Positions 23,790-32,274 of a stretch of DNA of 38,715 nt are shown here, in pieces (the stretch's first letter is position 1; every line of letters begins with the position of its first letter). The DNA is from Candidatus Dormiibacterota bacterium (lineage in GTDB: Bacteria; Vulcanimicrobiota; Vulcanimicrobiia; Vulcanimicrobiales; Vulcanimicrobiaceae). The translations under genes and the position numbers were made by a program. The notes beneath the pieces are model-generated. The model was not told the origin of the DNA. It ran no database searches and was given only the letters and a program-made list of their open reading frames with translations. Location of the stretch: assembly GCA_035532035.1 (NCBI GenBank), contig DATKRS010000014.1:1-38715 (forward strand). Reading direction: 5' to 3'.

Positions 23790-23951
23790 ATGCCCAGACA
23801 GATTCGGTCGCTTCTCGCTGACGACAGCGGAGCCACGCTCGTCGAGTACGGACTGCTTCTCGCGCTGGTGGCGATGGCTGCCATGGTGTCGATGAAGACC
23901 CTCGGAACGCATATCAGCACCCTCTTCACGAGCGCCGCGAACAAACTCTGA
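23790..23951 (+). CDS. flp: Flp-type IVb pilin (orphan)
   Basis: 53 residues. Basic N-terminal leader MPRQIRSLLADDSG, then the prepilin cleavage site G-ATLVEYGLLLALVA with conserved Glu and Tyr at +5 and +6 of the mature protein, then a hydrophobic helix to about residue 36 and a short polar tail. This is the Flp/Fap pilin layout assembled by Tad secretion systems for surface attachment. A strong ribosome site (GAAGGAGG) lies eight bases before ATG 23790. No tad gene is in the window, so the pilin is orphan here and would need an assembly machine elsewhere. The gap in front contains a 9-bp direct repeat that may regulate it. Confidence 0.94.
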   Translation: MPRQIRSLLADDSGATLVEYGLLLALVAMAAMVSMKTLGTHISTLFTSAANKL

Positions 23952-23963
23952 GGCTCCCGCGAG

Positions 23964-25985
23964 TCAAACGCGAACGCTCCGCAAGCGCAAGGCGTTTGCG
24001 ATGACCGACACCGAGCTGAACGACATGGCCGCTGCGGCGATCATCGGCGAGAGAAGAATCCCGAAAAACGGGAAGAGCACTCCGCCGGCGATCGGTATGC
24101 CGAGCACGTTGTAGACGAAGGCGAAGAAGAGGTTCTGACGCACGTTGCGGATCGTCGCCGCGCTCAGACGGCGCGCGCGAAGGATGCCATCGAGATCGCC
24201 CTTCACGAGCGTTATGCCGGCGCTCTCGATCGCGACGTCGGTTCCGGTGCCCATCGCAATGCCGACATCAGCCTGCGCGAGCGCCGGCGCATCGTTGACT
24301 CCGTCGCCGGCCATCGCTACGATCCGGCCTTGCCTCTGCAGCTCCTTGACGATCTGCGCCTTTTCGCTCGGCGGAACGCCGGCGCGCACGTCGTCGATCC
24401 CGAGGCGCCGCGCTACGGCCGTTGCCGCGCTTTCGCGATCGCCGGTGACCATCACGACGCGCATCCCGTCGGCGTGCAGCGCGTCGATGGCCCCGCGCGC
24501 AGAGCGTTTGATTGGATCGGCAAGGGCGAGAAGGCCCGCGAGCGCATCGTCGATTGCGATGAAGGCGATCGTCGAGCCGTCACTTCCGGCGATTGACGCC
24601 TTCGCGGCGATCTCTGCATCGCCGATGCCGACGTCGGTCATGAACGCTGCGTTCCCCAGTGTAACGGCGTGGCCGTCGACCGTGCCGCGCACCCCTTTGC
24701 CGGGCACGGCGTGGAAGTCGGCGACGGGAGCGAGGTGCATTCCGCGGCCCTCTGCCCCCTGGACGATCGCTCGCGCGAGCGGATGTTCGCTCGCGCGCTC
24801 GAGGCTTGCCGCGAGGCGCAGCATCTCCGGCGTGCCGGCGACGGTCGCGAGCACGGGCGAACCTTCCGTCAACGTGCCGGTCTTGTCGATGACGAGCGTA
24901 TCCGCCCGGCACAACGTTTCGATCGCCTCGGCATTTTTGAAGAGCACGCCGATGCTCGCTCCCTTACCGCTTGCGACGGTGATCGACATCGGCGTTGCGA
25001 GACCGAGCGCGCACGGGCAAGCGACGATCAACACGGCAACCGCGTTGACGATCGCATGCGAAAGCGCCGGATGTGGGCCGAAGGCGAGCCAGCACGCGAA
25101 GGTCACGACCGCGGTCGCGACGACGACGGGAACGAAGACGGCGGCCACGGCGTCGGCAACGCGCTGGATCGGCGCTCGGCTTCGCGCGGCTTCGCCGACC
25201 ATAGCCACGATCTGAGCGAGCACCGTTTCGCTTCCGACGCGCCGCGCTTGCATGACGAAGGATCCGGTGAGGTTCAGCGTCGCGCCGATAACGCGGTCGC
25301 CCGGCTGCTTTTCGACCGGCATCGATTCGCCGGTGAGCATCGATTCGTCGACGGAGGAGCCGCCGTCGAGCACGATTCCGTCGACCGGAATCTTTTCGCC
25401 GGGGCGAACGCGAAGACGGTCGGCGACCGCGACCGCATCGAGTGCGACGTCCAGTTCGTTGCCGCCGACGTCGATGCGGTGCGCGGTTTTCGGCGCGAGA
25501 TCGAGCAGCGCGCGAATCGCGGCCCCGGTACTCCGGCGAGCGCGCAGCTCGAGCATCTGCCCGAGCAGAACGAGCGTCGTGATCGCAGCCGCCGACTCGA
25601 AGTAGGTCGCCCGGCCGCTCGCGGCCGCCGCGAGGCTGTAGAGGTATGCAACGCCGACGCCCAGACCGATCAGCGTGAACATGTTGAGGCTGCGAGCGAC
25701 GATCGAGCGCCAAGCACGCGCGAAGAGCGGGAAGGCGCACCAGAGGACAACCGGCGTCGTCAAGATCGCCTCGAGCCAAGGAATCGGCTTCGCCATCGCG
25801 AGCACCACGACGGGCGCGGTGAACGCGGCGCCCACCCAAAAGCGCCGCGTCATGTCGGCGAGCTCGCCGCCCTCCTCGACGTCCGCGCCTGGCTGAGTCG
25901 GTTCGAGCGCCATTCCGCACGTTGGGCATTCCCCGGGTCCGGCGGCTCGGACCTCGGGGTGCATGGGACACGTCCAGGTCGTCAT
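23964..25985 (-). CDS. copA: Cu(I)-exporting P1B-type ATPase
   Basis: 673 residues. It begins with a small metal-binding domain of the CPMHPEV…CPTCGM type (residues 6-24) rather than the usual CxxC HMA domain. Then come the P1B core: CPC (323-325, [12 protein letters not shown]) in the metal site, the actuator TGES, the phosphorylation motif DKTGT (367-371), the SEHPLA nucleotide motif, and the hinge [15 protein letters not shown]. The last helices contain [11 protein letters not shown] and [13 protein letters not shown], matching the Cu(I) signature (YN in helix 7, M-x-x-SS in helix 8). It therefore should export Cu(I) from the cytoplasm. ATG 25985 is used; the frame is open ~80 codons further up but without conserved sequence. 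Divergent from ppsA. With two CuA proteins in the window, copper supply and detoxification may be linked. Confidence 0.95.
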   Translation of the reverse strand: MTTWTCPMHPEVRAAGPGECPTCGMALEPTQPGADVEEGGELADMTRRFWVGAAFTAPVVVLAMAKPIPWLEAILTTPVVLWCAFPLFARAWRSIVARSLNMFTLIGLGVGVAYLYSLAAAASGRATYFESAAAITTLVLLGQMLELRARRSTGAAIRALLDLAPKTAHRIDVGGNELDVALDAVAVADRLRVRPGEKIPVDGIVLDGGSSVDESMLTGESMPVEKQPGDRVIGATLNLTGSFVMQARRVGSETVLAQIVAMVGEAARSRAPIQRVADAVAAVFVPVVVATAVVTFACWLAFGPHPALSHAIVNAVAVLIVACPCALGLATPMSITVASGKGASIGVLFKNAEAIETLCRADTLVIDKTGTLTEGSPVLATVAGTPEMLRLAASLERASEHPLARAIVQGAEGRGMHLAPVADFHAVPGKGVRGTVDGHAVTLGNAAFMTDVGIGDAEIAAKASIAGSDGSTIAFIAIDDALAGLLALADPIKRSARGAIDALHADGMRVVMVTGDRESAATAVARRLGIDDVRAGVPPSEKAQIVKELQRQGRIVAMAGDGVNDAPALAQADVGIAMGTGTDVAIESAGITLVKGDLDGILRARRLSAATIRNVRQNLFFAFVYNVLGIPIAGGVLFPFFGILLSPMIAAAAMSFSSVSVIANALRLRSVRV

Positions 25986-26086
25986 TCCATGATGGTAACC
26001 GCCTGCGCCTAGATATGGAAGCCTGAGAAGAAGTGCGGAATGCCCTTCGCGGCTGCTTCGCGCCCGTCGCGTAGGATGAGGCGATA

Positions 26087-28525
26087 ATGATGGCGCAAGC
26101 GAGCGCGGCCGGAGCCGACGCGCTCCTGGAATCGCAGTACGTCCGTCCTTTCCGCAGTATCTCGAACGCGGACGTGGCGAGCGTGGGCGGCAAGAACGCA
26201 TCGCTCGGCGAGATGTATTGCTCCCTGACACCGCTTGGCGTCCGTACGCCGAACGGTTACGCGGTTACGGCGGACGCGTACCGTTACGTGATGGAGCATG
26301 GCGGCGTCTGGGCAAAGCTGCATGCGGCCCTCGACGGACTCGACGCGTCGAAGATCGCCGATCTTGCGGTGCGCGCGCGGCGCGCGTACGATGCCGTTGT
26401 GTCGGCGCCGTTGCCGCAGGATCTCGCCGAGCAGATTTGCAGCGCATACCGCGGCCTCCAACGACAGTATGGCCCCGATCTTTCGGTCGCCGTCCGTAGC
26501 TCGGCGACCGCCGAAGACCTGCCGACGGCAAGCTTTGCGGGCCAGCACGAGAGTTATCTCAATGTTCGCGGCGAGACGATGCTTTTGGAGGCCTACCGTT
26601 CGTGTATCGCGAGCCTCTTTTTGGAGCGTGCCGTCCACTATCGCATCGACCAGGGATTCGACCATTTCAAGGTCGGGCTTTCGGTGGGCATCATGAAGAT
26701 GGTTCGTTCCGATCTTGCCTCGAGCGGCGTCGCCTTCACGCTCGATACCGAGAGCGGCTTTCGCGACGTCGTCTTCATCACGGGCTCCTACGGTTTGGGC
26801 GAAACGATCGTTCAAGGCGCCGTCGACCCCGACGAGTTCTACGTCTTTAAACCGACGCTGGCGCAAGGCTACCGCGGGGTGCTTCGGCGCAGGCTCGGCG
26901 CCAAAGAGCGCAGGCTCGTCTTCGGCGGCGGTACAACGCTGCAGTCGACGACGCAGACGCTCGCGACGCCGGAGATCGATCGAGGACGCTTCTGCCTCGA
27001 GGACGACGAGATCGTCGCTCTCGCCGTGTCGTGCGTTGCGGTCGAGCGGCGCTATAGCGAGCTCGCAGGCCATCCGCTTCCGATGGACGTCGAATGGGCG
27101 AAAGACGGCGTCGACGGGGAGCTCTATCTCGTACAGGCGCGCCCTGAGACCGCAGCGTCCCGTCGCGAGCTGAGCACGATCGACGAGTATCACATCGCCA
27201 CGGACGCCAAACCGATCGCGACCGGCCGCGCCGTTGGCTCGACCATTGCGTTCGGTCCCGTGCGCGTCGTCGAGGGGAGCGCGGACCTCGACGCCTTCCG
27301 TCCGGGCGAAGTGCTCGTATCGCACACGACGACGCCGGACTGGGAGCCGGTGATGAAGATTGCAAGCGCGATCGTAACCGATCGCGGAGGACGCACGTGT
27401 CACGCGGCGATCGTTGCGCGCGAGCTCGGGATTCCGGCGGTCGTTGGAACGGGAACGGCAACCGCCGTTCTTCACACGGGCGCGGAGGTTACGGTATCGT
27501 GCGCCCACGGTGAGGAAGGACGCGTCTACGCGGGGCGCCTCCACTTCGACGTCGAGCACGTGGACGTCGGCAAGCTGCCGCATCCGAAAACCAAAATTAT
27601 GTTGACCTTGGGGGATCCTGACTCCGCGTTTGCGCGCAGCATGCTGCCCAATGACGGGGTCGGGCTCGCTCGTATCGAGTTCATCGTCTCCGACGAAGTG
27701 CGCGTCCATCCGATGGCGCTCGCGCATCCGGAGCGCATTACCGATCCGACGATCGCGCGAACGATCGAAACGCTCGCAGAGAACGACGCCTCACCCGCCG
27801 AGTACTTCATTCGCACCCTTTCTGAAGGGGTTGGGACGATCGCGGCGGCGTTCTATCCGAAGCCCGTCGTCGTTCGCATGTCGGACTTCAAGAGCAACGA
27901 GTACGCGCAGCTCTTCGGTGGAAGCGCGTTCGAACCGCAGGAGGCCAACCCCATGCTCGGCCTGCGCGGCGCGTCACGGTACACGCACCCGATCTATGCC
28001 GATGCGTTCGCGCTCGAATGCGCTGCGATGAAGCGCGTGCGCGATGTCATGGGGCTTCAAAACGTCATTCTCATGATTCCTTTCTGTCGCCGGGTCGACG
28101 AGGCCGAGCGCGTCATCGCGCGCATGGCCGAGCTCGGCCTTCGGCGTGGACAGAACGGTTTACAAATCTATGTGATGTGCGAGATCCCGAACAATGTCAT
28201 TCAGATCGACGCTTTTGCGCGCCATTTCGACGGATTTTCGATTGGATCGAACGATCTGACGCAGCTCGTGCTCGGCGTCGATCGCGATTCGGAGCTTGTC
28301 GCAGCCGAGTTCGATGAGCGGGATCCAGGCGTGCTCGAGATGTTGCGTCAGACGATCGTGGGGGCCAAGCGAAACGGTCGCGCCGTCGGCATATGCGGAC
28401 AAGCGCCGTCGGATTACCCCGAGCTTGCGACCTATCTGGCGAAGCTCGGAATCGACTCGATCAGCCTCAACCCGGACAGCGTGCTGAAAACCATTCGTCA
28501 GATGACTGCGGAGGACGCAAAATGA
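26087..28525 (+). CDS. ppsA: phosphoenolpyruvate synthase
   Basis: 812 residues. The N-terminal pyruvate/PEP-dikinase ATP-binding domain starts [12 protein letters not shown] and contains [20 protein letters not shown]. The swivelling phospho-His domain has [21 protein letters not shown] with His439. The C-terminal PEP-binding TIM barrel has [29 protein letters not shown] and the catalytic Cys block GICGQAPSD. It converts pyruvate plus ATP plus water to PEP plus AMP plus phosphate. All key residues are visible. ATG 26087 and ATG 26090 are both plausible. The stop overlaps the ATG of the following uspA. Downstream pfkB makes the glycolytic theme clear. Divergent from copA with 100 bases between. 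Confidence 0.96.
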   Translation: MMAQASAAGADALLESQYVRPFRSISNADVASVGGKNASLGEMYCSLTPLGVRTPNGYAVTADAYRYVMEHGGVWAKLHAALDGLDASKIADLAVRARRAYDAVVSAPLPQDLAEQICSAYRGLQRQYGPDLSVAVRSSATAEDLPTASFAGQHESYLNVRGETMLLEAYRSCIASLFLERAVHYRIDQGFDHFKVGLSVGIMKMVRSDLASSGVAFTLDTESGFRDVVFITGSYGLGETIVQGAVDPDEFYVFKPTLAQGYRGVLRRRLGAKERRLVFGGGTTLQSTTQTLATPEIDRGRFCLEDDEIVALAVSCVAVERRYSELAGHPLPMDVEWAKDGVDGELYLVQARPETAASRRELSTIDEYHIATDAKPIATGRAVGSTIAFGPVRVVEGSADLDAFRPGEVLVSHTTTPDWEPVMKIASAIVTDRGGRTCHAAIVARELGIPAVVGTGTATAVLHTGAEVTVSCAHGEEGRVYAGRLHFDVEHVDVGKLPHPKTKIMLTLGDPDSAFARSMLPNDGVGLARIEFIVSDEVRVHPMALAHPERITDPTIARTIETLAENDASPAEYFIRTLSEGVGTIAAAFYPKPVVVRMSDFKSNEYAQLFGGSAFEPQEANPMLGLRGASRYTHPIYADAFALECAAMKRVRDVMGLQNVILMIPFCRRVDEAERVIARMAELGLRRGQNGLQIYVMCEIPNNVIQIDAFARHFDGFSIGSNDLTQLVLGVDRDSELVAAEFDERDPGVLEMLRQTIVGAKRNGRAVGICGQAPSDYPELATYLAKLGIDSISLNPDSVLKTIRQMTAEDAK

Positions 28526-28992
28526 ACCGGCAGCGGATTCTCGTGCCCGTGGACGGCTCTGCGTTCGCCCTGGGCGCGGTGGACGTCGCGGTTGAGCTCG
28601 TCCGCGGGTTGTCGGCGGAGTTGCTGCTCTGCCACGTGATCGATAGCGGTCGAGCGGCGCGGCTCAGCTTCGGGGATCCTGCATTGCTCGACGGATGCTA
28701 CGACGCGCTGCGTGCCGACGGGGAGCGGTATCTCGCCGATGCTGTGGCGCGCGTCGAGGCCGCTGACGGAAAGGCGACGACGATCCTTGCGTACGGCGAT
28801 CCGTCTCAGGAAATTCAAACGATTGCGGCGCAGAAGAACGCGACGATGATCGTGATGGGAACGCACGGCCGAACGGGCCTCCTACACCTGCTGATGGGAA
28901 GCGTTGCAGAAGGCGTGATGCGCGCCGCGTCGGTCCCGGTAGTCGTCGTCCCGCCGAAACGAGAAGCGGCAGAAGAACGAACGGTCGCGTGA
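28522..28992 (+). CDS. universal stress protein, UspA family
   Basis: 156 residues, one Usp domain: [26 protein letters not shown] at the start and MIVMGTHGRTGLLHLLMGSVAEGVMRAASVPVVVVP near the end, with the ATP-binding glycines intact. It is the second Usp of the window (the other at 20910) and clearly diverged from it. ATGA overlap with ppsA and GTGA overlap with pfkB make ppsA-uspA-pfkB a tight operon. The C-terminal KREAAEERTVA tail is a short polar extension. Confidence 0.95.
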   Translation: MNRQRILVPVDGSAFALGAVDVAVELVRGLSAELLLCHVIDSGRAARLSFGDPALLDGCYDALRADGERYLADAVARVEAADGKATTILAYGDPSQEIQTIAAQKNATMIVMGTHGRTGLLHLLMGSVAEGVMRAASVPVVVVPPKREAAEERTVA

Positions 28993-29990
28993 ACGCGATC
29001 GCGACGGTCACGCTCAATCCGTCGCTCGACGTTCCCGTGGATCTTCCCGGCCTGCGCCTGGGCGAGACGAATCGTTGCCGCTCGAGCACGATCGATCCTG
29101 GAGGAAAAGGAATCAACGCGAGTCGCGTCATTCATCGGCTCGGCGGCGAGACCGTCGCGTACGGGTTCGTCGGCGGTCTCACGGGTGCGCTGCTGCGCGC
29201 GCGGCTGGACGAGGAGCGCGTCACCCACGACTTCGACGACGTCGAGGGGCTCACGCGCTTCGACGTCATGATCTACGAGCGCGCCGTCGGTCGCAGAACC
29301 CGTCTGCTGGCGGAGGGCCCCATCGTTGCGCCGCAGCACGTTGCAGCGTTGCAAGCAAGGCTCTGCGCCATCGGCGCCGGCCGCATCGTGACGCTCGGCG
29401 GCAGCGCCCCTCCGGGGATCGCTCCCACCATCTATCGAGATTTGGTCACGTGGTTGAACGCGCGAGGCGTGCGCTGCATCGTCGACGTGTCGGGCGAAGC
29501 CTTGGCGAGCGTTCTGCAAGCGCATCCGGCGCTGATCAAGCCCAACGAAGAAGAAGCAGCGGAGGTCGTCGGGCGCGCGCTGCATGGCGACGATGAAATG
29601 CTCGAGGCTGCGATCGAGTTGCGCGCACGCGGCGCGGCGTGCGTCGTCATCTCGCAAGGGGAGCGCGGCGCGCTCGGCGTGGACGCCGAGGGCGCGTGGA
29701 AGATCGAAGTGCCGAGCGTGACGGTGAGCAGCACGATCGGCTCGGGCGACTCGATGGTCGGCGCAATGGCACTGGCGCTCGAACGCGGCGCGACCTTTCC
29801 TGACGCGCTTCGATTAGGCGCGGCCGCCGGGACGGCAACGGCGTCGACGCCGGAACGCAACCTCTGCAGTTCAGTCGACGTGGAGCGTCTGGTACGTCAG
29901 GTGATCGTGCGCCCTCTACGGTATTGGTCGGGCACGAACGGTTCGCCGCCGCCCAGCGCGTCGGCTGCATCCCATGCCCAGCGTGGGTGA
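28989..29990 (+). CDS. PfkB-family sugar kinase (1-phosphofructokinase-like)
   Basis: 333 residues. PfkB/ribokinase-fold signatures: the substrate-binding IDPGGKGINASRVIHRLGG near the N-terminus, the ATP region IVTLGGSAPPGIAPTIY, LIKPNEEEA, and the anion-hole/catalytic block TIGSGDSMVGAMALALERG with the catalytic Asp. These are closest to 1-phosphofructokinase/6-phosphofructokinase-2/tagatose-6-P kinases. Start GTG 28989. The last ~25 residues (YWSGTNGSPPPSASAASHAQRG) read like out-of-frame coding sequence of the opposite-strand gene rather than protein; the 3' end overlaps it by 94 bases. A missing original stop is possible. Substrate (fructose 1-P versus 6-P) cannot be decided here. Confidence 0.9.
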   Translation: MNAIATVTLNPSLDVPVDLPGLRLGETNRCRSSTIDPGGKGINASRVIHRLGGETVAYGFVGGLTGALLRARLDEERVTHDFDDVEGLTRFDVMIYERAVGRRTRLLAEGPIVAPQHVAALQARLCAIGAGRIVTLGGSAPPGIAPTIYRDLVTWLNARGVRCIVDVSGEALASVLQAHPALIKPNEEEAAEVVGRALHGDDEMLEAAIELRARGAACVVISQGERGALGVDAEGAWKIEVPSVTVSSTIGSGDSMVGAMALALERGATFPDALRLGAAAGTATASTPERNLCSSVDVERLVRQVIVRPLRYWSGTNGSPPPSASAASHAQRG

Positions 29991-30970
29991 CGTAGGAACC
30001 CACGCGCGAGAGAAACCATGTCCGCATCCCCGCCGGCAACGATCTGCTCGGCCTGCTTTGGGTCGGTAATCATGCCCACCGCGATCGTTGCCATTCCCGT
30101 AGCGCGTTTGATGCGCGCGGCGAACGGAACCTGATAGCCGGGGCCAACCGCGACCCGTTGCTGTGGTGAGAGCCCTCCGCTCGAGACGTCGACGAAGTCG
30201 CAGCCGAGCTTCTTGAGGCGTTCGACGAATGCAGCCGATTGCTCGACGTCCCAGCCGCCCTCGACCCAATCCGTGGCGGAGATGCGCACGCCGAGAGGTT
30301 TTCTTTCCGGCCAAGCATCGCGCACGGCGGCGAAGAGCGCGAGCGGAAAGCGCATGCGGTTTTCGAGCGATCCTCCGTATCGATCGGATCGCCGATTCGA
30401 GAGCGGCGAGAGGAACTCGTGCGCGAGGTAGCCGTGCGCGAAATGGAGCTCGACGACATCGATGCCGAGCCGCTCGGCGCGCAGCGCCGCCACAACGAAG
30501 TCGCTGAGGACCTTCTGCATTCCCGCATCGTCGAGCTCGTGCGGGACGTGCCACCCGACGTCGTATGGGACCGCGCAAGGAGCAACGATCTCGTACGAGC
30601 GACCCGGCGGTGCGGGGCCACCGCCCTCCCACGGAGGAAGCGTCGCTCCCTTTCGGCCGGCGTGCGCCAGTTGCACGCCGATCTTGCTGCGGGTGTAGCG
30701 CCGCAAGAATCGCACGACGCGTTCCATCCCTTGCTCGTTCTCGTCGCTGTAGAGGCCGAGGTCGCAATCGGTGATGCGAGCCTCGGGGCTGACGTGCGTG
30801 GCTTCGAAGAAGGCCAGGGCGGGGCCGCACAGCGCGAAGTGTCCGAGGTTGACGAGATGCCAGTCGTTCGGGCTTCCATCCACGCTGGAGTACTGGCACA
30901 TCGGCGAGACGACGATGCGGTTCTCGAGCGTCAGCGAGCGCAAACCGATGGGCGAGAAGAGCTCAGGCAT
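29897..30970 (-). CDS. old yellow enzyme-family flavin oxidoreductase (YqjM-like)
   Basis: 357 residues of the FMN-binding TIM barrel. Blocks include LFSPIGLRSLTLENRIVVSPMCQYSS (the Cys modulating FMN is in PMCQYS), QLAHAGRKG, HFAHGYLAHEFLSPLSNRRSDRYGGSLENRMRF and GMITDPKQAE with MVSLARGFLRHP. This wording fits the thermophilic-like/YqjM class, which reduces activated alkenes with NAD(P)H. Substrate unknown. ATG 30970 fits the conserved N-terminus; the open frame above it is meaningless. Its start lies inside the end of the cyclopropane-synthase gene (8-base overlap), so both are one transcript, and its 3' end overlaps the convergent PfkB gene by 94 bases. Confidence 0.95.
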   Translation of the reverse strand: MPELFSPIGLRSLTLENRIVVSPMCQYSSVDGSPNDWHLVNLGHFALCGPALAFFEATHVSPEARITDCDLGLYSDENEQGMERVVRFLRRYTRSKIGVQLAHAGRKGATLPPWEGGGPAPPGRSYEIVAPCAVPYDVGWHVPHELDDAGMQKVLSDFVVAALRAERLGIDVVELHFAHGYLAHEFLSPLSNRRSDRYGGSLENRMRFPLALFAAVRDAWPERKPLGVRISATDWVEGGWDVEQSAAFVERLKKLGCDFVDVSSGGLSPQQRVAVGPGYQVPFAARIKRATGMATIAVGMITDPKQAEQIVAGGDADMVSLARGFLRHPRWAWDAADALGGGEPFVPDQYRRGRTIT

Positions 30971-32213
30971 ACAGATCTCGTCGCGTCGGCGGCAGATCGA
31001 CCGTGCCGTCGCCGCGCGGACGTGCGAGCAGTGATTGATAGATCGCGATGCGCGCGCTGCGGAAGCCCTGTGCGCTGCCGGCCAGGTAGAGCCGCCAGAT
31101 GCGGTAGCTCTGCTCACCGGCCGCGTCGACCGCTTCGGTGCGGTGCCGTTCGAGATTTGCAACCCACGCGCGCAGCGTCCGTGCGTAATGCTCGCGCAGG
31201 TTCTCGACGTCGCGCACCTCGAAGCCGGCGTCCTGCGCGACGGCCAGCGCCTCGGCGATACGCACGAGTTCGCCGTCCGGAAAGACGAAGCGCTCCATGA
31301 AGCTCGTCGCACGTCTACCCACTGCGGGGCCTTCGGCGGCGATTCCGTGATTGAGAAAGAGGCCGCCGGGGCGAAGCGCGCGATATGCGGCGCGAAAATA
31401 TTCCGGCAGTTTTGCGCGGCCCACGTGCTCGAACATGCCGATGCTCGCGACCTTGTCGAAGCGCTCGTCGCCGAGGTCGCGATAATCCCGTAGCTCGATG
31501 CTCGCGCTCCGGCGTAATCCGGCAGCGTCGATGCGCCGGTTGCCTTCCTCGTACTGCGATCGGCTGAGCGTTATGCCGAGCGCGCGCGCGCCGAACGCTT
31601 GCGCAGCGCGGATGACGAGCGCGCCCCAGCCGCATCCGATATCCAGCAAACGCTCGCCGGGGGCGAGACGAAGCTTGCGTAGGGTGTGATCGAGCTTCGC
31701 GAGCTGTGCCGTCTCGAGGTTCGAAAGGCCGTCGTCGTAATAGGCGCACGAATAGATGAGATGCGAGTCGAGAAAGGTGGCGTAGAACGGCAGCGGGAGA
31801 TCGTAGTGAAATCCGATCGCGGCCAAATCGCGCGCTCGTGAATGGAGCCCGCCGCGCAAGCGCGCTTCGCGCAGTCGCGCAAGCCGGGCTCGCGGGAGAC
31901 GGCGCAGCATCAGCCAGATGTGTGCGGCGCGCCGAGGCGTAAGGCCGGCGACGGCATTCAACAGCGCGTCGACGGCGGCTTCGATGTCACCTTCGCAGTC
32001 GAGGAGGCCGGCCGCGAACGCCCTTCCCGCCGAAAGGTCGAACGGTGCGCGTAGCGCCGTACGCAGCGCTCCGGGATGCGCGACGACGAGCGTGAAGCGC
32101 TGGCGGCTGCCCTCGACGCGGGTTCCGTCCCAGAGCCGTACGCCCATCGCGGTGCCGTAGGTGTCACCGAAGAGCGCGACGAGAGTCTCCTGGACGATGC
32201 GTGCGGGCTCCAT
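30963..32213 (-). CDS. cfa: cyclopropane-fatty-acyl-phospholipid synthase
   Basis: 416 residues. An N-terminal lipid-binding domain (about 1-110) is followed by a class I SAM methyltransferase: GFHYDLPLPFYATFLDSHLIYSCAYY (family hallmark), ERLLDIGCGWGALVIRAA for SAM, ITLSRSQYEEG, and FDKVASIGMFEHVG. YRIWRLYLAGSAQGF near the C-terminus is also typical. It adds a methylene bridge to unsaturated phospholipid chains, hardening the membrane in stationary phase or acid stress. ATG 32213 is used; the longer open frame above it has no conserved sequence. Divergent from the SpoIIE phosphatase gene with only 61 bases between, and upstream of the OYE gene. Confidence 0.95.
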   Translation of the reverse strand: MEPARIVQETLVALFGDTYGTAMGVRLWDGTRVEGSRQRFTLVVAHPGALRTALRAPFDLSAGRAFAAGLLDCEGDIEAAVDALLNAVAGLTPRRAAHIWLMLRRLPRARLARLREARLRGGLHSRARDLAAIGFHYDLPLPFYATFLDSHLIYSCAYYDDGLSNLETAQLAKLDHTLRKLRLAPGERLLDIGCGWGALVIRAAQAFGARALGITLSRSQYEEGNRRIDAAGLRRSASIELRDYRDLGDERFDKVASIGMFEHVGRAKLPEYFRAAYRALRPGGLFLNHGIAAEGPAVGRRATSFMERFVFPDGELVRIAEALAVAQDAGFEVRDVENLREHYARTLRAWVANLERHRTEAVDAAGEQSYRIWRLYLAGSAQGFRSARIAIYQSLLARPRGDGTVDLPPTRRDLYA

Positions 32214-32274
32214 CGTTCTTCTAAGATGGTTCTTCGGAGGCGGTCCTCCCTGCGCGCCGAAAAACGATCCTCCG
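32214..32274. promoter_or_regulatory. divergent intergenic region, cfa / SpoIIE-type gene
   Basis: Only 61 bases separate the cfa start (minus) from the phosphatase start (plus), so both promoters must lie here or within the 5' ends of the genes. GGAGG occurs at ~32237 and no clear -10/-35 pair is seen. The short distance suggests shared regulation of the two genes. Confidence 0.35.

Noticed and set aside
24669-26012. Plus-strand open frame of 447 codons opposite the copper ATPase
   Set aside because: The reverse strand encodes the ATPase with the CPC and DKTGT motifs. The plus translation shows no domain.
26009-27727. Minus-strand open frame of 572 codons opposite PEP synthase
   Set aside because: Antisense to conserved PEP synthase motifs; the translation is Arg/Asp-rich with no hydrophobic core.
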